Origin: Polytrichum commune | Taxonomy: Eukaryota; Streptophyta; Polytrichopsida; Polytrichales; Polytrichaceae | DNA length: 64,000 bases | Direction: 5' to 3' | Assembly: GCA_950295325.1 (NCBI GenBank) | Contig: OX485804.1 | Location: 8,370,001 to 8,434,000 of the forward strand | Part shown: one piece after another, positions 35,939-48,264 of the stretch | Layout of the letters: each line of letters starts with the position of its first letter | Position numbering within the stretch: the stretch's first letter is position 1 | Program-made: the position numbers and the translations under genes | Notes under the pieces: model-generated | Seen by the model: the letters and a program-made list of their open reading frames with translations, nothing else | Databases searched by the model: none | Told to the model about the DNA's origin: nothing

Positions 35939-37579
35939 CAAGAGAAGCTTAAGATGGTATTGATGACCTGTGTGACCTAAACCGATTGTGCTTTCAAGCC
36001 CATTTCTAAGCCCACTATCACTGCTTGCAGAAAAATTAGAGAATGGAGTGCCCATGTTTGTTCACCTTCGCAAAGCACACAAGTTTGTGGTTTGAGTTTC
36101 ACATTTCCGACGACGCTTATTTATGGACTACATAACCAACGAGAGGAGAGTGGATGATGAGTTCTGGCAGTATCGAGACATCACATACTCAAGCTGTCCG
36201 TGGGGGATGACTGAACATTTCATAGACTTTGACTTCCTTCTAAAGGTGAGGTCCTATCTAGGCCACGCGCCCACCAAATTGTAGTGTGAATAAGGACAAA
36301 CCCGCCCAAATGTAGAGGGAGTTTGGTGGGGTAGGGTTTGTGTGTGTCAACTAGCTACTCCCATCTTCTCAAATCTAGGTTCACCTACTAACCTCCTCCT
36401 CTAGTTTATCAAGGATGGACTTCTAGACCAGCATTGGTTCCCTTCAGTTGGCAAGTAGTCTCAATCTTTCGGAGACTGATTTGTAGGTTAAAGATTCTTT
36501 ATTGGGCCCATGTGAATAGCAGCCTATGTCCATGGCCTTGCACATTATAGCGGACTGCTATAATGTGGTTGGATGGCGGCTTGTGCTTAACTACATGTGA
36601 ACACTTATGACCCAATATTATCTAGAATCTAGTGGGCAAGCAACCTACATGAAAACTCACCCTAAGTTTCCTCTAAACCATATTTGAAAGTCATACTTTA
36701 TCATATATCTTTAATTTGAGGTCAACCCCTTAAGTCTTTGGAGGGTTAAAAGCATGACCACACATTGTACACCAAAAACTACCATCAAGGGTGCTAAATC
36801 AAACTTTAGTTTAAAGAAGAGTACCTCGTCTATATGCTCCACACCTTCACTCTATATAAGCATTTCAAGTTGTGCTTCTTGTGATCAAAACTAAAGTCTT
36901 ACAATGCACAAGACCCTATATAGGAATTATTGAGCATGTAGAAATCTAGTAAAAGATTTCATGATAAATCAGATAAATTGTTGTCAGTGAATAGAAAAGC
37001 ACATGAGCGTTGCTGGAAGTGCGCCTTTCTCTCAACTTAGTCGAGTGACTGGTTATGGTTAAGATGAGTTTGGGACATGAAACTTTGAGCAAGCATCAAA
37101 GTATACATGAATAATGTGCGCCTCACTAAACTTGATGCTGAAATTGGTGTGGGCCAAGTGATCTAAACCTGCTCCAGTGAACACCACATCATTCGTCCAC
37201 AAATTCTGATACAAAGATTAAATTTACTGTGAAGTCTACTGAGTTTGTGAACTTCTCAGAAGCATAATCATGATAGTAGAATGCATTGGGGCAATGGCCT
37301 CTGGAAACCTGCTTGAGGGGACTTGAGTCTCAAATGCTTGTAAGCAGCTGATCACAGCAAGCCTCCAAACAATCCAAACTGCAATTGATTTCTGAAGAAA
37401 TGGAGTCACCTGAGACGAAAGTGTCAGCCTTTCTTTGTTCTGGCATCTCAAAAAGACATTCTGCCAAAAGTAGCAATGTGGGTGAGCAATCTGTGAGCCG
37501 ACAGAGGAATATGTGTGTGTGTGTGTGTGTGTGTGTGTAGTTTGTTGACCTTGGTGAGATTGTCAAAGATGACGCAAGT
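35939..37579. other. Intergenic; possible upstream exon of the ABCG gene
   Basis: Most of this region shows nothing. From an ATG at 37400 a frame reads MESPETKVSAFLCSGISKRH and continues Ser/Arg-rich to about 37515, where a (GT)n tract (about 37512-37540) starts. Ser/Arg-rich N-termini occur in ABCG half-transporters, so this could be a remote first exon, but no splice partner was established. Confidence 0.3.
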
Positions 37580-37852
37580 CTGTTAATTCAATCACAGTTT
37601 TGGTTGGGAGTTGGTTATTTTGCATTCGAAACTTTCTACGTGTTGTAAGTTTTCAGTGCATGCTTGGAGTTGGTGTGGAGGTTTAAAGCAAGAACATTTA
37701 TATCGGCTCATTGGGGCCATATGCATTTTAGCACCTCTTGGTATTATAGCACCCCAAGCATGCACTGAAACCTTGCCAAACATGGAAAGTTTTGTATGCA
37801 AAACAACCAACTCCCGACCAAATCTCGGTTGCATTAAAGGATAACTCTAATT
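37580..37852. mobile_element. Foldback MITE, copy A (upstream of the ABCG gene)
   Basis: This is the clearest member of the family. The left arm (about 37598-37685) and right arm (about 37745-37822) are near-perfect inverted copies sharing CCAACTCCC, ATGCAAAA and CCAAGCATGCACTGAAA. The right end runs TTAAAGGATAACTCT. Four relatives occupy introns of the neighbouring ABCG gene. A ~55-bp direct repeat (GTGTAGTTTGTT...GGTGAGATTGTCAAAG) flanks it at ~37535-37570 and ~37900-37937. Confidence 0.7.
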
Positions 37853-38260
37853 TGTGACCATGATTGCACAGAACAGTGGCACACAGATGTGTGCGTGTGT
37901 GTAGTTTGTTCAACGTGGTGAGATTGTCAAAGCAGATCAAAAGAGTCTGTTACCATGTTTGCGCAGAAGAAGAGATTTACTGACCTTTTGGTAGGTCAGG
38001 TAGACAGCACACGCATGATGAGCAGATCCTCCAGCAGGGTAGGTCGAAGGCACCAGAGGCGTTGTAAGGCAATTGGCACCCAATGTACACACAATGGTGG
38101 GCTGCCGTCTTTGTCAGATGTTGAAGTCTTCTATGAATGGTGCAGATCCATGCAGTCACTGTCTCGGACGTTGGGGCAACTGGTATGGGCACTGATCATG
38201 GTAAATTTGACCTGAAAGAGACACAAAACTTGCACTAGGTTTGTGTAACTGGTTACTGAG

Positions 38261-38765
38261 CCTGGAAGAAGAAGATGAGGTGCAAGCTTCTTCAAATGCC
38301 ACTTACAGAATGTTGCAGCTCCAAATGTTGAGCAGAATGTTACAAATTAGCCTATTGCAGGATTCTCTTAGTAAATTGTGACTCCAACTGAGCAATGGAT
38401 CAGTACCATGTGTTCCAAGATTTGAAAAGCCTAGTCGTCAAGATGATGAGCGCCTGGAAGAACAAAATAAGGTGCAAGCTTTCTTAGAATGTCTATTACA
38501 GAATATTTCAGTTCAAATGTTGCAGGATGTTACTCAAAAGCCCATTGCAGAAATCTCATAGTAAATTGTGACTACACTGGGCCAAGGATGAGCATCATGT
38601 GTTCGCCACTTTAAAATCCTGGCCGTCAAGATGATGGGCGATTTGAACAAGAAGATGAGGTGCAGGCTTCTTCTTTAGATGTCACACAGAATGTTGCAGT
38701 TCTAAATGTTGCAAATTGTTACAAAGCCAATGTATTACAAAATTCTCATTGTAAATTCCGTGTGT
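38261..38765. repeat. Tandem repeat of ~190-bp units, 2.6 copies
   Basis: Units begin CCTGGAAGAAGAAGATGAGG at 38261, CCTGGAAGAACAAAATAAGG at 38453 and a diverged start near 38641. Each carries GGTGCA(A/G)GCTT, CAGAATGTTGCAG-like and TAGTAAATTGTGACT motifs. The array ends ~165 bp before the ABCG start codon used here, so it may lie in promoter or 5' UTR. No unit has a continuous reading frame. Confidence 0.7.
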
Positions 38766-38930
38766 ATATCAACTCCTGGGCCTGTACTCTGGGATTTATG
38801 TATTTTTGCCTACTAGATTGCTGTCTTCTACTAGAAAACCTTCAATCTGCATACTAAGGACGTCTGAGACTGGTGGAGAATCGCCTCCTACTTCTGTCCT
38901 GCCTCAGAGAATCAGTTGTTGTCTTGTGCA

Positions 38931-41900
38931 ATGGGAAGCTCCATTTCGGAATCAAAAGACTGCTTTGCAAACGAAGTGCATCCACCATCTCCACCTGAAA
39001 TCATCAGCATTGAGGGAACTGGCCACGACGTAGACGATGAGAGAACCTTCTACTTTCTCTCCAATGCAGGTTCCAGTTTGCATATTCCAGAGTCTGCCAC
39101 ATTCCCCCAACTCAGATTCAACCCGGGTAAGAGGATCAAGAATATGATCATGTGACTTGTCACACATACCATACCTTCATCAAAGAACAATGTTGACTTC
39201 ATTTCTCAGACTTGGTCTAAAAACCTTAGTTTGGGAAGCAATGTCTTTGCGCTTGACATACATCTAATTATCTGTATTCGAATAGTGTTTTTGAGCATGA
39301 CTGGTTTTCATTGCTGTTTAGTGCAACATGAGGCTCCCGAACATAGGCAGTCGACGTATTTTGGGAGTGGGAACTCTACTGCCACCGATCTCACAGATAT
39401 TGAGCAGTTTCAAATCAATCCAATCGACATCCCTCCTGTCGGCTTGCAGGCAACCGCACCTTTTCCTATCATCTTGAAGGCGAGTTTACAAAGCCTTCAT
39501 CCCTGGCACTTGTTTGCGTGCACAAAAACTCTTAAATGTACTGGTTAAACTTATCTACTGTCTCTCAGGGAGAGACACAGAAATCTCATTTTAAAGTGGT
39601 TTGTGCTCTGTCTGTAAGCTTCAGGAAGCCATAGGAATAGCTCGCTCTCGAGCACCAGAGTTCAGAAATGAAGGAATCCTTTGATCTGGCTGCAACACCC
39701 AGTTTCATTAGAAACAAATCAGTTAGACATTAATTTTCTCTTTTCGTACAAGTTTACCAATGCAATTTAAGCTCCAAAGCAGAAGATGGCCGAATCCATC
39801 TCAAACCTGTTAAGGGTATGTCAGGACTTGAGGACGTGGAATCTAGAAGGTTGTATATTGGTTGGTCTGTTATGAGCTGAACACAAGTTTGTGCTTTGCA
39901 CAACATGCTTGGGTGTGTGTTATCTGCAGTTTGAGGATGTGAAATACAAAGTGGACATACCACCAGCCAGACAATCGTTGATTGCTCGATTCCGTTCAGT
40001 TGCCAAGGTACGCCATAGCCCAACTGAGAAATACATTCTCAACGGAGTGACAGCGTCGGTTGCACCAGGGGAGATTCTGGCCCTCATGGGTCCATCCGGC
40101 AGTGGGAAGACAACCCTGTTGAATATACTGGGTGGGCGTTTCCAAAAGAAAGTCACAGGCAACATCACTTACAATGGGGAACCATACAGTACTGTACTCA
40201 AGAGAAGGTCAGGTTATGTATATTTTCATCAATCACTACTATAGTAATTAGCTATACCTGGCAAACATTTCACCGATGTTGCCTTTTTTCAGAGGTTATT
40301 GATTTGAAGTAAAGTCAAGTGACCACTGTTTCTTCTCAAGATTGGAGCGTCATGATGCTTCGTACATGATAAATCCCACAGTAAGCTTCGAACTTATGGG
40401 TTTTCCTTACTTGCTACGATGTGTTATCCACAGGATAGGATTTGTGCCCCAAGATGATGTGCTGTATCCTATGCTGACGGTCAGGGAATCACTGGTTTTT
40501 GCTGCTCTTTTGAGACTGCCAAAAGACATGAGCCACCTTCAAAAGATTCAGCGAGCTGACACAGTGTTGACAGACCTTGGACTCGATAGGTCCGCTCAAT
40601 ACTTACTCTACACTCAAGATGGATGCAATTTGATAACAGAAAGATTAGGTACAAAAACTATGGGATGGTTGCAGTAGTAGACAAGGAGAGACTGGTTATC
40701 ACCACAGAAGTTAATGCCAATTTCACAAAAAATGCAGAGTTGGGTATACAGCCTTGCCTGTCTATCTTTCCTGTTCCTCAAGGTCTGTCAAAAAAGGAAT
40801 GAATAGAAAGCTAAGTATGAGTAGATGCGGCTCATCATACTTACAAATTTTGTAAAATTCGGTTTTGGTCTTTCCCTCTCCAATTTGCTCCTCAGATGTA
40901 GAAATACGAGGATTGGAGGGCCTTTCATACGGGGTGTGTCAGGGGGTGAGCGCAAACGTACCAGTATTGGATATGAGATACTGGTGGACCCTTCCATTCT
41001 CTTCCTGGATGAGCCTACCTCAGGCCTCGACTCCACTACGGCTCTCAAGATTCTCAAAGTTCTTCAAAAGAATTCTCAGGTACGATCGGTACATAGTCCA
41101 TCGACATCCCTTCTGTTCTGTCCAGTTCAGAACGAACCAACCAATACAGTAAACCCTCTGACTCAACATGACTTTTAGTCAGGAGTTCGTTATTTTGCAT
41201 ACAACACCTTCCATGTTGGGTAAGTTTTCCGGTACATGCTTGGAGGTAGTGCGTAGGTGTTATAATGAGTCTGGTCCTTAATGAACCGAGGTAAGTTGCC
41301 CTTTATCCAAATCCAATCACTACCTCCGAGGATGGGCCCGAAGTGGAAAAATATCATCAATATTGTAAACCTTATGTATTGCACATCTCACTGTTGTGTT
41401 TGTTTAGTTAATAACATAGCATGAACAAGGTTAAGAGGGAATTCTGCCATATTGGAATTGGTAAACTTGTTGTATGGAAGCTAACCTGTACGCTAATGTG
41501 GCCATTGGATTGTTATTGGAGTCCAGGTTGGCAGGGTGATTGTAACCACGATACACCAGCCATCGAGTCGGATGTTCCACATTTTTGACAAACTCATACT
41601 ACTCTCTGAAGGCAACGCCCTGTATTCTGGACACGCTAACGAGGCGATAGAGTACTTCCAATCGTTACACTTCACCCCACAGATTGCAATGAACCCTGCT
41701 GACTTTCTACTGGACTTGGCCACTGGGATGACAGAAGACATTACAGTGCCGGAAGAGCTTGAGAGATTGGTACATGGGATGATGAACATGTCTTCCACCA
41801 ATGTGGACAATGAACAACAACAACAACAACAACAACATAGCAGGATAGGTGGAAATCATAACGACATGATTTGGAGCTACAACAACAGCAATCTGGGACA

Positions 41901-44900
41901 AATTTCTGAAGAGTTTCAACGGGACTTGGTCGTCAAGGTATGATCACTAAACTGCCACAAGCAGTGTGATTTGATAGAATTTCACAATCATGTTTTTGGT
42001 TGTAAGGGTTTTCTAAAGAGGAGATGATTAATTAACACATGGATGACTGTGCTCTGCAACGGCTTATGAAGGCAGTAAGTAGCAAGGAACTGAAGAATGT
42101 GCTCCAGATTTATGGGTACTACATTAGAGTTATCCTATGACTCAAATGGAACTGTTCGTTGGTAGTTGGCCCCCTACAATTTTGCATTGATCGTTTTGCA
42201 TGCAATATTACTAATTTCTTTCCACTTACAGTGGTGTTTGCTTGGAGGAGATGTTTGGATTTGAATAAAGAGCAACCTACTTCGGTTCATTAAAGGCCAA
42301 ACTCATTTTAGCACCTCTTGGCATGCCAGACATGAGTTTAACCCTTAGTGGATCGATATAGAACGTTCTTCATTCAAACCTCCACACTGCCTCCAAGCAC
42401 ACACAAAAATCTTACGGAACATGGAAGGTGTTGTATGCAAAACCCGACCAAAAGCCATGTCGAGTTAGAGCATAACTCTTTTACTATGATTGCAACGAAT
42501 AGTATTTAACAAGGGATCAAAATCCATAGAAAAGATCCAGGCTAGAAGATAGTAAGCAAAAGCTTGCTGAAGAAAATACCAGAATGACAACGTCCTCATT
42601 AAGTTGACAAGGGGAAAGAAGTTTCCCAACTTCTCTTAGGCAGGACTAACAGTTGCTTGTTCTCCACAGTATTTGAGAAGAAAATACAAAAGCAAGGTCG
42701 AACCTGCTGAGAAGACATCCATTCATGACAGGCAGAAGGTGCCGCAGGAGTTGCAGAAAGCGGTACAGTCAAAAAAACAATGGACTTCATCGTGGGGCCA
42801 ACAGTTCATTATACTCTTAAAACGGACTACGAAGGAGCGCCGGAGAGGCTACTTTAGTAGCTTAAAACTTTTGCAGGTCAGATTTTCTTACGACCTGGAA
42901 TCAAAAATAGGTGGCTGGAGAAACTGAAATTCCTCCCTCTTTAATTTCATTTGCAGATCCTCGGGGTTACAGGGGTGAACAAATTTTCCCAATTCACAAT
43001 TTCAATTTGATATTCTTTGGGATTGCCTTTGTTCTTAGCACATATAATAATTTATATACCTAAGCGTGTACCCATGCAGCACCTTGTTCCCTTACTGTTT
43101 AATGAGAATGGTCAGTAGGTGAGCCGGGAAAAGCCCAAACTTGTGTGACTACTTGAAACACTTACCAAATTAAGATCGAAGGATTAATTTGCTTTACCAG
43201 TAACCTTGCATTAGTTTCACACCTTGAAAGGCAGTACCAAAATGTGCAGGCTGTAGGGGTGGCAATGCTTCTTGGTCTTCTCTGGTGGAAGCAAAAACTT
43301 GACACCAATGAAGACATCCAAGACCAGGTATCGATCCCCGTTATGCCAAAGAAAGGTTCTCAGAAAATTGATTTCAGGCTTACTTGACACCAACGTAAAA
43401 GTATAACAATTTCCAAGTCTTCAGAACTGAAAAATGTCTGATTCACCTACATTCAACTACTCTAGCAAAAAGCTGACAAGATAAGTGGTGCAAAAAGGCT
43501 TCAATAGGTACTATGCTTGAGAACTTAATGTAATATGAACGTCTCATCATATCCAGCCTTCTGTTTGGAAAATTTGAGAAATTGAGATCAAGAATTGAGT
43601 TCTGTTCTATTTCACTCTGACTTTTGGTCAGGAGTTGGTTGTTTTGCATACAACATATTCCAAAATTGCCAAGTTTTTGGTGGATGCTTGGAGGTTTGAG
43701 CAATGAACATTCTAGATCGGTTCATTTAGGGTCAAATTCTATTTGGCATACCAAGAGTTGGTCAAATGAGTTTGGCCCTCAATGAACCGAAATAGGTTGC
43801 TCTTCATTCAAATTCATGCATTACCTCCAAGCATGCACCACAAGTGGAAAGATATGATTGATATTGTCAGCAAAATAACCAATGGAAAATGACAAGGGAC
43901 TATCTCCCAACGAAAAGTCCCATTAAATTAAAGGATATCTATAATTTGTCATAGAAATATGACATTGCCATCTAAAGCAAATATGGTAAAGAACACTGAC
44001 CCTTTGTTCTTGCTTCCTTACAGCTTGGACTACTTTTCTACATTTGCATCTTTTGGGCAACTTCCGCAATGTGGACAACGCTCATGACATTCCCAATGGA
44101 AAAACAGAATTTAGCCAAGGAGAGAGCAGCTGATATGTATCGGTTGAGTGCATACTACTTGAGCAGCACAATATGTGACTGCCTGGCTGAGCTTATCTAT
44201 CCGACAATTTTCACAACCATACTTTATTTAATGGTTGGTCTAAGGAAGAGCATCACAGCGTTTCTATTCACGCTCCTTGCTACACTCCTAATCGGCATCA
44301 CTGGTCAGGCATGTAACAAAACTCATCCTTCTTTGATCAACGATCCTTGATCACCTATTCGAGCTACCCTTTAATTCAATGGGACTTTTCATCAGGAGTC
44401 ATCCCCCATGATTTTTCATGGATTGTTTTGCAAAATGAACGATTTCTTTCCACTTGGGATGGTGCATGCTCGGAGGTAGCGTTTACATGAATGAAGAGAA
44501 ACCCATTTTGCTTCATGGGAGGCCAAACTCATTTTAGCACCTCTTGGCATGCCAAAATGAGTTTGACCCTCAATGAACCAATATACAAAATGTTCTTTGT
44601 TCAAACCTCCACATGGCTCCAAGCATGCACCAAAACCTTCCCAAACATGGAAGGTGTTGTATGCAAAATAACCAATTCCCGACCAAAACTCGTGTTGAGT
44701 TAAAGGATAACTCTATTTGCTACCCAAATTGGGTCAAATCGACAGATACAAACGCGTAGTCCTTATAACACAAAATAACAGATACCCATGACCCATACAC
44801 AGGTCTCACATCAACAGGAAACTTGAATTCACTCTTCAGTGTTTTCTCAGTTAACCATTCTGTAAGAATCTGAATTACAAAATGCACTCAATCAGTTGTA

Positions 44901-45481
44901 CCTGACAGGGGTTTGGAGAGATGTTTGGGGCAGCAACACTGAGCCTGAAAAATGCTGGAGTGCTGGCATCACTCTTCCTTCTAATTTTCCTCCTCGCAGG
45001 CGGATACTATGTCCAGGTAACACAATTTCATGACGAAATAGAAAAATCCATCCCAAGAATGAATATTCAATGAGGATTTTATCCATGGCAGCCATAGAGT
45101 TAGTTACTCTTCACAAGATTCAAATCAGCATCTAAGTAGTTGTTGTTTCCAAAAATTGATGAAAATAACAGCACTGAAAAATTAATGAAATTGAAATGAT
45201 ATAGGTATACTAAGCTCAGCATTTTGTCAATGCAGAGAATGCCAAAATTCATGAGGTGGGTGAAGTACCTTTCGTTTGTTTTCCATGGATTTCGTCTTCT
45301 TCAGAAGACACAATATTCACCAGACCAAATCTATGGATGCTCAACAAAGTGTACAAGAATTGCAACAGCTCCAGCACTGCATGGGGTGGACCTCAACTCT
45401 GGAGTTAAAGAAGCTGGGGTGCTTCTTCTAATGGCCTTTGCATACCGTCTTGTGTCCTACATGTGCTTGCGTAGAATATAA
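38931..45481 (+). CDS. ABCG26-like: ABCG26-like half-size ABC transporter (WBC subfamily)
   Basis: Eleven exons: 38931-39126, 39322-39479, 39930-40207, 40434-40589, 40896-41079, 41527-41937, 42670-42876, 43250-43327, 44024-44308, 44909-45016 and 45236-45481, for 768 aa. Landmarks are [13 protein letters not shown], Walker A GPSGSGKT (about 172-179), VSGGERKR signature (about 277-284), Walker B ILFLDE (about 297-302) and [11 protein letters not shown] with the H-loop His at about 334. A poly-Gln insert precedes the linker, and six membrane helices follow the ERRRGYF segment. The C-terminus ([20 protein letters not shown]) matches Arabidopsis ABCG26, which exports sporopollenin precursors for pollen exine; a spore-wall role here is inferred. 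Introns 2 and 9 use GC donors. An acceptor-like site at 38909 (CTGCCTCAG) allows an upstream exon, so the N-terminus is uncertain. Confidence 0.88.
41150..41385. mobile_element. Foldback MITE, copy B (ABCG intron 5, truncated)
   Basis: The left arm (GACTTTTAGTCAGGAGTTCG, ATTTTGCATACAACACCTTC) and the middle (CTTAATGAACCGAGGTAAG) match the other copies. The right arm lacks the final CCAACTCCCGACC part, so this copy is degraded. Confidence 0.6.
42126..42480. mobile_element. Foldback MITE, copy C (ABCG intron 6)
   Basis: It starts AGAGTTATCC and ends GCATAACTCT, an inverted pair. The right arm has GCCTCCAAGCACACACAAAAAT, GGAACATGGAAGGTGTTGTA and GCAAAACCCGACCAAAA, as in copies A and E. Confidence 0.65.
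43600..43945. mobile_element. Foldback MITE, copy D (ABCG intron 8)
   Basis: The left arm (TTTGGTCAGGAGTTGGTTG, TTTTGCATACAACATATTCC) pairs with the right arm (CCTCCAAGCATGCACCACAA, ..AAAATAACCAAT). The core GGCCCTCAATGAACCGA is shared with copies B, C and E. The end near 43920-43940 carries TTAAAGGATATCT. Confidence 0.65.
44362..44714. mobile_element. Foldback MITE, copy E (ABCG intron 9)
   Basis: The right arm is almost the same as copy A (CCAAGCATGCACCAAAACCT, AAACATGGAAGGTGTTGTAT, ACCAATTCCCGACCAAAACT, TTAAAGGATAACTCT). The left arm near 44395-44480 is more diverged. The core holds CCAAACTCATTTTAGCACCT and its inverted partner. Confidence 0.65.
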
Positions 45482-45995
45482 CTCCATCAAATTCAATAAG
45501 ATTATAGGAACATACGTTAGTACTTTATTGAGTTCCATAACTCCTGTCTTTGTTTGCAAGTAGAAAACAGCTTATATTTCATCAACTTTCAAAAAGATGT
45601 TATTTGACCAGTGTTGTTGCCGTCCCAATTTCTTAGGGAAAAATAAAGAGATTCCAGTCCACTGGCAGCCGACAGTGTTTCCAGAATGAAATAAACAAAG
45701 AGCAGCGCTTTCCCTCCATGATAACCCTTTTCAATACAGAAAACCAAGATTTTGAGTTGATTCTGTGACTTTAATCCATCAAAGTCCCACGAAGGTTTTG
45801 ACCAATGTATTCCTGAGGACTGCTAGTTTGGCAAAAAATCACTCAGCAAGCATAATGACTTCACAAGAGAAATGTTTTTGATTCTGAGTCAATAAGACCC
45901 ATTTGACTATTCACTAAAATACAATCAAGACCTCGGCCATTTACCAAGTCTGAAAAATAGATTGTCCAATAATATTTCAACGTCATGAATAATCA
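45482..45995. other. Convergent 3' intergenic region
   Basis: This is the 514-bp stretch between the stop of the ABCG26-like gene and the stop of the minus-strand zinc-finger gene. It probably holds both 3' UTRs, which could overlap. AATAAA-like motifs occur near 45643-45653. No other feature was seen. Confidence 0.5.
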
Positions 45996-47858
45996 TCACA
46001 AACGTCGAGAGTAACCTGATCCTTTACAGGTCTTGCATAGGATTAGTCCTGCCACACCACACAACCAGACCCTCAAATCAGCCATTATCTGTGTTCTACA
46101 TAGTTTTCCAATCGTCAAATAAATTTATTGCAAGCTGATCAATCCATATGTAAACAAAATGTTGCTGAGAATGAAGTATACCTGCCCCTTTGCAGACACG
46201 ACAGTCTCCCATTCCAGTATCAGTCTTCATCTTCCCGTCTATGCAAAATACACACTTCACACCTCCTGTGCAAGGAAAATATTCCAATAGAAATCAGCTT
46301 ATTTCCCTTGAGTTGAAGGCCACAAAGGCCAGGTTCAAAAAAACAAGAAAGAAATCATTCTTAAACAATTACGCACCTCATATCTGACAAGTATGGTGCA
46401 CATCTGGTCGAGTGTTACAAATTCTTTGCCTAATACTGCTATACATCTTAGGTTTAAAAGAAGCTTGTCGGTGTAACATCGGTGTTTCCAAATCTTCGTC
46501 TAACACCGGTATACTGCTTATACTATCCGTATACATCTTGGGTTTAAAAGAAGCTTGTCAAAACACCGATGTACATGGGGTTTAAAATAGGCTTGTCGGT
46601 GTTACAATTAAAAGAAGCTACATAGGTGTTACAAATTCTATGTCTACCACGGGTTAACTATCCATACTATCAGTAGGTATACATCTTGCGTTAAAAAGGA
46701 GCTTGTAGCTTACCATTTCCTCCACACCTTGCACATGACACTGGGTCCCCCTGCATTAACAACCCATCACCTTCGCCCATGAGATCTTTGAATCTGGCTG
46801 ATAGAAAAAGCTCTCGGAGTTATTGCCTCAACTGTTTCCCTACCGGCATAAGACTTTAAAGACCTAAACCACGTGAATGGTATGCAATGAAAGTGCGATT
46901 GTCCCACTTCTCCCATCAATCATTCGAAACACCTAACGGTTCATTCATACTGTCATGTACCAAGTTCAACCACATCCAGGAGTGTTGTTGTTGTATTGTT
47001 GCTCTCTACTTTCCATCATTCTCCTTTGCCATGGCACAGAGCGAAGCTTGTGTGACATTCTATGTACCAGACGATGCTCTACAGTCCCGTATATTGTAAC
47101 TGCTATCAATCCTGTATGAATTTGGAAATGAAGACCAAAAAAGGAACAAAAACAAAGTAGCGAAACTCAGTCGCAAAAGTCACCATCACCAAGATTTTGA
47201 CACAAGGAGCTTGAAGATCACTGACCTCTCAACTCAACGGAGATAGAGGTTCTTGATAGACCACTAGAATTCCAAACTATTCGACTCAATTCTAACATAG
47301 TACATCGATAATACTGAAATTGCAAGGTAAGGCGGAGGCTTTATGGTGGATTATCATCTGACATTCTCATTTACTAGATTCAATAGAAAGGATTGATGCA
47401 TTTCTCGAAATTACCTTGAGACCATAGTAAAGAGAGGCCGAAGTCGCAACTAACACACTTGCGCCGATGATGAGAGTTTGTAGGTTTTCCGGATCCATTT
47501 CGGCCAGCACTAATCTCACCGCTGGCTCCAACATTGCCGCCCTACACTGCTGCAACTCCAACCCTCTCCCAATTCTTCGCCTCCGTAGTACCCCATGCCA
47601 ATTCAACCTGGCAACAGACACACATGACCTCCAATGAATGCACTCCACCCTTCCGACTATTGTGCTACCAATCCCAGACCTAACCTGCAAGAATTGACAC
47701 AGCAATGGTGCAATCTCGCTCCGCCTTCGAAGCTGTGCAGGTAAACTACTGAACCAAATTCGGTGTTCCGGATGTGATTGGGATGAGCAGGATGTGGCCG
47801 AAGTGGAGGGCATCGAAGGTAATGAAAATGAGATGGACTGCAATGTGAGGCATGCCAT
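45996..47858 (-). CDS. Plastid DnaJ-type zinc-finger membrane protein (LQY1/BSD2/FIP-like)
   Basis: Exons on the minus strand are 47858-47415, 46750-46714, 46265-46182 and 46048-45996, giving 205 aa. Phases join exactly and all sites are GT-AG. The N-terminus ([18 protein letters not shown]) is Ser-rich and fits a plastid transit peptide. A membrane helix follows ([20 protein letters not shown]). Four Cys pairs form the DnaJ-type zinc-binding region: [24 protein letters not shown] and CKTCKGSG, ending GYSRRL. There is no J domain. Relatives include LQY1 (photosystem II repair disulfide isomerase), BSD2 (Rubisco assembly) and FIP (FtsH5 interactor); which one it equals is not settled. Exon 1 could be trimmed by a cryptic GT at 47684, but no in-phase acceptor follows. 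It is divergent from ClpB. Confidence 0.8.
46430..46712. repeat. Degenerate minisatellite in intron 2 of the zinc-finger gene
   Basis: A module containing TATACATCTT(A/G)GGTTTAAAAG and AGCTTGTCGGTGT recurs at about 46444, 46540, 46572 and 46678, with CACCGG/CATCGGTGTT segments between. The last copy abuts the donor splice site of exon 2 (46714/46713), so the repeat has spread right up to the exon. Confidence 0.55.
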
Positions 47859-48264
47859 GGCTGATTCTTCTTCTTCTTCTTCTTTCTTCTTCCTTCCTCC
47901 CCCTTCAGGGATGGATTTCGCAAGCTCAGACGAGTGTTTGAACTTTACGAACAATATCCAAACGTCCCTGCAGACCAGGAGCGCAATTGGGGCCTCAATT
48001 CTGCTGATGTCATTATTTTCTTTAAATTATTTTATGGTTTTTAATTTTTTTTGGATTTTCGGAAGCCATGTCACAGTGCCACCATTTTTCACTGCCAAAA
48101 GAAAAAGTTAGCGGTTCGATGTTGTAAGCTTAGTCACGTTTACCTTTTCATTTTCTATTCTCAGAATAAATTGACTACGTGGATGTCGAATGGGATGTGC
48201 ACAGATGGACCCCGCAAGGCAGCCACAAGGGAGCATGAGCCGTGGACGGCGCTGGGTCACTCTA

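Noticed and set aside
37955-38215. Arg/Ser-rich frame as an N-terminal exon of the ABCG gene
   Set aside because: Composition is suggestive, but no phase-consistent splice path to 38931 could be fixed, so it was left out of the gene model.
47640-47684. Extra intron in exon 1 of the zinc-finger gene (donor at 47684, acceptor near 47612)
   Set aside because: Joining these sites shifts frame into a stop, whereas reading through leaves one open frame to the membrane helix.
47859-47954. Upstream extension of the zinc-finger frame
   Set aside because: It begins at a non-ATG codon and encodes a Glu/Lys run from a simple (TTC)n tract. The ATG at 47858 fits a transit peptide.
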